8,205 bases of DNA from Candidatus Calidifonticultor daggyaiensis. Lineage in GTDB: Bacteria; Actinomycetota; Humimicrobiia; Humimicrobiales; Humimicrobiaceae. The translations under genes were made by a program, and so were the position numbers. How positions within the stretch are numbered: the first letter of the stretch is position 1; each line of letters starts with the position of its first letter. This document shows positions 6,309 to 8,205 of the stretch, in pieces. Under the pieces are notes generated by a model, which ran no database searches, was not told where the DNA came from, and saw only the letters and a list, made by a program, of their open reading frames with translations. Location: positions 1 to 8,205 of the forward strand of contig JACVJA010000052.1 of the NCBI GenBank assembly GCA_015661035.1. The letters are read 5' to 3'.

Positions 6309-6350
6309 CTTTAATTTAAAAATTTTAATTTTTATTTATATTTTGGTTTT

Positions 6351-6400
6351 TTAGAAACTTTTATTTTATATTAAACTTTTATTTTATATCTTAGAAACTT
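6351..6400. repeat. Tandem duplication at the nusG 3' end
   Basis: AAACTTTTATTTTATAT occurs at 6355-6371 and 6373-6389 (17 of 17, period 18), and TTAGAAACTT occurs at 6351-6360 and 6391-6400 (period 40). The copy nearest nusG covers its stop codon (6384-6386). Because the period is six codons, the second copy carries an in-frame stop as well. Confidence 0.8.
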
Positions 6401-6908
6401 GGTCAAAATTTAGCTCAACTGGAGTTTGTCTTCCAAATATTGTTACCAAAACCTTTAATTTGCCTTGATCTAAATTAATTTCACTAATTGTACCATCAAA
6501 ATTAGCAAAAGGACCTGAAATGACTTTTACAGGCATTCCTAACTCAAAATCAGTTTTTGGTTTAGGCCTTTCAGTTGCTTGTTTTTTAATAATCTTTTCA
6601 ACTTCTCTTTCAGGTAAAGGAGTGGGCTTATCGCCACTTCCAACAAAACCTGTAACTCCTGGAGTATTCCTAACAACATACCAGCTGTCATCATCTAAAT
6701 ACATCTTTACTAATATATATCCAGGAAAAACTTTTTTAGTTGAAATTTGCTTTTTACCTCCAGTAATTTCAACAATACTTTCAGTTGGAATATGAATATC
6801 AAAAATCTTATTACCCATATTCATAGATTCAATCCTATGCTCTAAATTAGCTTTTACTTTATTTTCATATCCAGCATAAGAATGTATAACATACCACCTT
6901 GGTCTCAT
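6384..6908 (-). CDS. nusG: Transcription termination/antitermination factor NusG
   Basis: NusG binds RNA polymerase at the clamp, modulates pausing and elongation, and links polymerase to Rho or to the ribosome through S10. The 174-aa length is typical. The NGN domain spans about 1-110, with [25 protein letters not shown] (61-69), W76[14 protein letters not shown] (76-90) and LPEREVEKI. The KOW domain is at 121-155 ([21 protein letters not shown]), followed by the usual FGRQTPVEL ending. The ATG at 6908 has an AGGTGAT ribosome binding site upstream. A near-identical second copy of that site lies 21 nt further up. It follows secE by 159 nt, and a candidate promoter (6980-7007) lies in that gap. 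Confidence 0.98.
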   Translation of the reverse strand: MRPRWYVIHSYAGYENKVKANLEHRIESMNMGNKIFDIHIPTESIVEITGGKKQISTKKVFPGYILVKMYLDDDSWYVVRNTPGVTGFVGSGDKPTPLPEREVEKIIKKQATERPKPKTDFELGMPVKVISGPFANFDGTISEINLDQGKLKVLVTIFGRQTPVELNFDQVSKI

Positions 6909-6912
6909 TAAT

Positions 6913-6949
6913 AATCACCTAATTCTAAATATTAATCATCTAATTCTAA
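6913..6949. repeat. Duplicated nusG ribosome-binding-site segment
   Basis: AATCACCTAATTCTAA (6913-6928) and AATCATCTAATTCTAA (6934-6949) match at 15 of 16 positions with period 21. On the minus strand these are TTAGAATTAGGTGATT (the active site before nusG) and TTAGAATTAGATGATT, in which the Shine-Dalgarno core is changed from AGGTGA to AGATGA. Confidence 0.8.
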
Positions 6950-6979
6950 TATTAAAAATAATAAATAAAAATAATAAAT

Positions 6980-7007
6980 AATATAAATTAATTGACAGAT
7001 AAGACAA
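6980..7007 (-). promoter_or_regulatory. Candidate promoter for nusG
   Basis: TTGTCT (7007-7002), a 16-nt spacer and TATATT (6985-6980) on the minus strand. The start would be near 6973, leaving a leader of about 65 nt. The three ATAAGTACT repeats end directly against the -35 element. One mismatch in the -10 and two in the -35 make this a moderate candidate in AT-rich DNA. Confidence 0.42.
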
Positions 7008-7042
7008 ATAAGTACTAAAAAGTATAAGTACTGATAAGTACT
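7008..7042. repeat. Iteron-like array, ATAAGTACT x3
   Basis: Exact 9-mers at 7008-7016, 7024-7032 and 7034-7042 (steps of 16 and 10 nt). Each contains the palindrome AGTACT. The array fills the gap between the secE stop and the candidate nusG -35 element. It could be a regulator's operator or a slippage product. Confidence 0.8.
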
Positions 7043-7067
7043 AATTTGATACCCGTCTAAATATTCC

Positions 7068-7382
7068 CTAAATTTTTCCTAAAAGCTCCACTAACTGAAT
7101 AAACAGAAAATCAAAAACACCTAAAATAATTGCAAAAAATATAAGAGTAACAATTACAACAATAGTGTAAGTCAACAATGCTTTTTTTGTTGGCCAAGTT
7201 ACTCGTTTTAGTTCATGAGAAACCTCTCTAAAAAACTTTACTATTCTTTTAGGCAGAGCCTTAAACCATTGCTTCCAGTCAATTTTCCTTTTTGGCGGTG
7301 CAACAGGGGCTTTTCTTTCTTTTAAAGCCCTTTCCATTATTGCTTTTTGCCTATATTTTACTGGTACTTTCTTTTTTGCCAT
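7068..7382 (-). CDS. secE: Preprotein translocase subunit SecE
   Basis: SecE clamps SecY in the SecYEG channel of the cytoplasmic membrane and is essential for protein export. This is a 104-aa single-span form. Residues 1-40 are a Lys/Arg/Pro-rich cytoplasmic extension. Residues 43-66 form the amphipathic helix and conserved hinge, F-REVSHELKRVTWPTKK, with the signature VTWPT at 61-65. Residues 70-90, possibly to about 99, are the transmembrane helix (TYTIVVIVTLIFFAIILGVF). The single-helix form is usual outside Gammaproteobacteria; the basic N-terminus is somewhat longer than the 60-70-aa minimal form. The ATG at 7382 has an A/G-rich AAGAGAAAAG upstream, a weak ribosome binding site. tRNA-Trp lies 149 nt upstream and nusG 159 nt downstream. 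Confidence 0.95.
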   Translation of the reverse strand: MAKKKVPVKYRQKAIMERALKERKAPVAPPKRKIDWKQWFKALPKRIVKFFREVSHELKRVTWPTKKALLTYTIVVIVTLIFFAIILGVFDFLFIQLVELLGKI

Positions 7383-7506
7383 AATCTTTTCTCTTTTAAA
7401 ATTAAACTTTTTTTTAAAAATATAAAAAAACTAAAAATATAAAATTAACCAAACTAAATAACAAACTTAAATAAAATAAAAATAAAAAAAATAAAAAAAC
7501 TAAATT

Positions 7507-7531
7507 TTAATAAACTAACTTAATAAACTAA
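7507..7531. repeat. Tandem TTAATAAACTAA x2 abutting the tRNA-Trp 3' end
   Basis: The 12-mer is at 7507-7518 and 7520-7531 (period 13), ending at the base next to the encoded CCA. The rest of the tRNA-secE gap (7383-7506) is A/T-only homopolymer-like sequence with nothing else recognisable. Confidence 0.7.
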
Positions 7532-7607
7532 TGGCAGGGCTGGAGGGACTCGAACCCCCAACACCCGGTTTTGGAGACCGGTGCTCTACCATTGGAGCTA
7601 CAGCCCT
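7532..7607 (-). tRNA. tRNA-Trp (anticodon CCA), CCA end encoded
   Basis: A 76-nt cloverleaf on the minus strand. The acceptor arms AGGGCTG and CAGCCCT pair over 7 bp, followed by discriminator G and an encoded CCA (7534-7532). The D arm is GCTC...GAGC with AATGGTA in the loop. The anticodon stem is CCGGT/ACCGG with loop CTCCAAA, placing CCA at 7574-7572. The T arm is GGGGG/CCCTC with loop TTCGAGT and one G-T pair. A tRNA-Trp between rpmG and secE is a common bacterial arrangement. Three near-copies of its 5' acceptor strand run through the upstream flank. Confidence 0.97.
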
Positions 7608-7638
7608 AAAAATACAGCCCTATAAAAAATACAACCCT
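7599..7638. repeat. Three near-copies of the tRNA-Trp 5' acceptor strand
   Basis: TACAGCCCT at 7599-7607 (inside the tRNA), TACAGCCCT at 7613-7621 and TACAACCCT at 7630-7638. On the transcribed strand each reads AGGGCTGTA or AGGGTTGTA, followed by a T-run. The extra copies are upstream of the mature tRNA, in the 5' leader of its precursor. Confidence 0.85.
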
Positions 7639-7643
7639 ATAAA

Positions 7644-7733
7644 TTTATTAATAAATTAGTATATATACTTATTTTAAATTTATTTTAAATTAAAAAGAAA
7701 TTAAAAAAGTAAACTTACTAATTTATTAATAAA
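7644..7733. repeat. Perfect 18-bp inverted repeat flanking a 54-nt spacer
   Basis: TTTATTAATAAATTAGTA (7644-7661) and its exact reverse complement (7716-7733). Each arm contains the 12-nt palindrome TTTATTAATAAA. The structure sits between the rpmG terminator and tRNA-Trp, where a promoter for tRNA-Trp-secE would be expected. No open frame lies inside. Confidence 0.8.
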
Positions 7734-7734
7734 C

Positions 7735-7765
7735 AAAAAAATAAAAGCTTACCTAACCTAAGCCT
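7735..7765 (-). terminator. Rho-independent terminator after rpmG
   Basis: On the minus strand AGGCTTA, loop GGTTAGG, TAAGCTT forms a 7-bp stem with one G-T pair (7765-7745), followed directly by TTATTTTTTT (7744-7735). It begins 14 nt after the rpmG stop. It separates the tuf-rpmG transcript from tRNA-Trp-secE. Confidence 0.68.
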
Positions 7766-7779
7766 ATCTAACTTAGAAT

Positions 7780-7929
7780 CTACCTGGTCTCTTTATGGAC
7801 TGTGTGTTTTTTACACCATTTACAATATTTTTTTATCTCAAGCCTGTCAGGATCATTCTTTTTGTTTTTCATACTAGTGTAATTTCTTCTTTTGCATTCC
7901 TCACAGGCAAGCGTAATTATTACCCTCAT
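7780..7929 (-). CDS. rpmG: Ribosomal protein bL33 (L33), zinc-binding form
   Basis: A 49-aa 50S protein located near the E site, read [12 protein letters not shown]... to ...[10 protein letters not shown]. Two CxxC pairs, C9/C12 and C36/C39, make the zinc ribbon of the C+ form; many bacteria also have a zinc-free paralogue for zinc starvation. The typical N-terminal (R/T)-x-I-x-LAC and C-terminal [15 protein letters not shown] segments leave little doubt. The ATG at 7929 has TAGGTGA 10 nt upstream. A possible -10 (TATAAT, 7980-7975) lies about 45 nt upstream without a convincing -35. It is downstream of tuf by 218 nt and ends at its own terminator. Confidence 0.96.
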   Translation of the reverse strand: MRVIITLACEECKRRNYTSMKNKKNDPDRLEIKKYCKWCKKHTVHKETR

Positions 7930-8122
7930 CTTAGATTATTCACCTACTTTATTATTATTCTTATTTAGCAGTCAATTATATTAATTATTAGAGTGTTAAA
8001 TTATTTTATTAGCATGATATTATTGCCATTATTGTCTTGCTATTGTCACGTTTTAATTATTTGCTAAACTTTTTTTACTCTCCTGCTCCCCTATTTCTTT
8101 TATGATTATGCTATTTTATTAT

Positions 8123-8135
8123 GCTGCTATGCAGC
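8123..8135 (-). other. Small GC-rich hairpin after tuf
   Basis: GCTGC-ATA-GCAGC on the minus strand, 12 nt after the tuf stop, is a perfect 5-bp stem. The following bases are ATAATAAAAT, not a T-run, so this is not a typical intrinsic terminator; it may protect the tuf mRNA 3' end or be incidental. Confidence 0.4.
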
Positions 8136-8147
8136 CTTACTGCTAGT

Positions 8148-8205
8148 CTACTCTATTATCTTAGTAATACTACCTGCACCTATAGTTCTTCCACCTTCTC
8201 TTATT
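8148..8205 (-). CDS. tuf: Elongation factor Tu, C-terminal fragment (window edge)
   Basis: The last 18 codons and stop read IREGGRTIGAGSITKIIE, the conserved C-terminus of EF-Tu (family form FAIREGGRTVGAGVVTKI). EF-Tu carries aminoacyl-tRNA to the ribosomal A site; these residues belong to domain III. Most of the gene lies outside the window. Its position directly before rpmG fits the common tuf-rpmG-trnW-secE-nusG order. Confidence 0.9.
   Translation of the reverse strand, partial: IREGGRTIGAGSITKIIE

Larger units (their letters stand above)
6056..6383. other. nusG-rplK spacer: promoter, long rplK leader and repeats
   Basis: 328 nt without a gene. From nusG onward it holds a duplicated nusG 3' end (6354-6400 region), a sigma-70-like promoter (6281-6308), three TGCTTAATTA copies (6142-6199) and a doubled TAAATAATCTATA (6066-6102). 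The predicted rplK leader is about 218 nt. I looked for an L1- or L11-binding structure in it and recognised none; there is no GC-rich terminator after nusG. Confidence 0.7.

Noticed and set aside
8070..8100. Purine-rich GGGGAGCAGGAGAG on the minus strand as a ribosome binding site for a small gene
   Set aside because: No ATG at a proper distance; the first GTG frame downstream closes after six codons.

Overview
The window is AT-rich bacterial DNA. Every gene I can support reads on the minus strand, so transcription runs from high to low coordinates. Its core is the conserved bacterial translation/secretion/transcription block, in transcription order: tuf (only its last codons), rpmG (L33), tRNA-Trp, secE, nusG, rplK (L11), rplA (L1), rplJ (L10) and rplL (L7/L12). 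The zinc-type L33, the CCA-encoded tRNA, strong GGAGG-type ribosome binding sites and an L10 autoregulatory leader suggest a Bacillota-, Actinomycetota- or similar-like anaerobe, perhaps from an uncultured lineage. The window does not allow a firm taxonomic call.

Right part (8205-4811). The EF-Tu C-terminus is followed by rpmG, which ends in a short stem-loop with a T-tract (7735-7765). tRNA-Trp and secE come next, then a spacer with three ATAAGTACT repeats directly upstream of a plausible nusG promoter. A second, good promoter (TTGAAA-16-TATAAT, 6281-6308) lies between nusG and rplK, so rplK-rplA can be transcribed independently of secE-nusG.

Middle part (4810-2880). A 620-nt spacer precedes rplJ and contains a well-matched L10-binding leader (4549-4601), so rplJ-rplL is probably feedback-controlled by the L10/L7-L12 complex. 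rplJ and rplA are best read from TTG starts, each 5 nt after a ribosome binding site. L7/L12 has an unusual charged N-terminal extension of about 33 residues. The block ends at a perfect 14-bp stem-loop (2884-2917). rpoB and rpoC, which usually follow rplL, are not there.

Left part (2880-1). After the terminator comes a lone, long (516 aa) iron-dependent alcohol dehydrogenase family protein. Then comes a two-gene overlapping cassette: a 125-aa protein resembling DUF6922, and an AbiEii-type nucleotidyltransferase that runs off the left edge. This looks like a toxin-antitoxin or abortive-infection module with a non-canonical partner. The first gene has a perfect extended -10 element placed so that the mRNA would begin at or very near the ATG (leaderless).

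The spacers throughout are very AT-rich and repeatedly carry short direct duplications (period 6-40 nt), some of which copy functional parts: the nusG ribosome binding site, the nusG 3' end and the tRNA-Trp acceptor strand.
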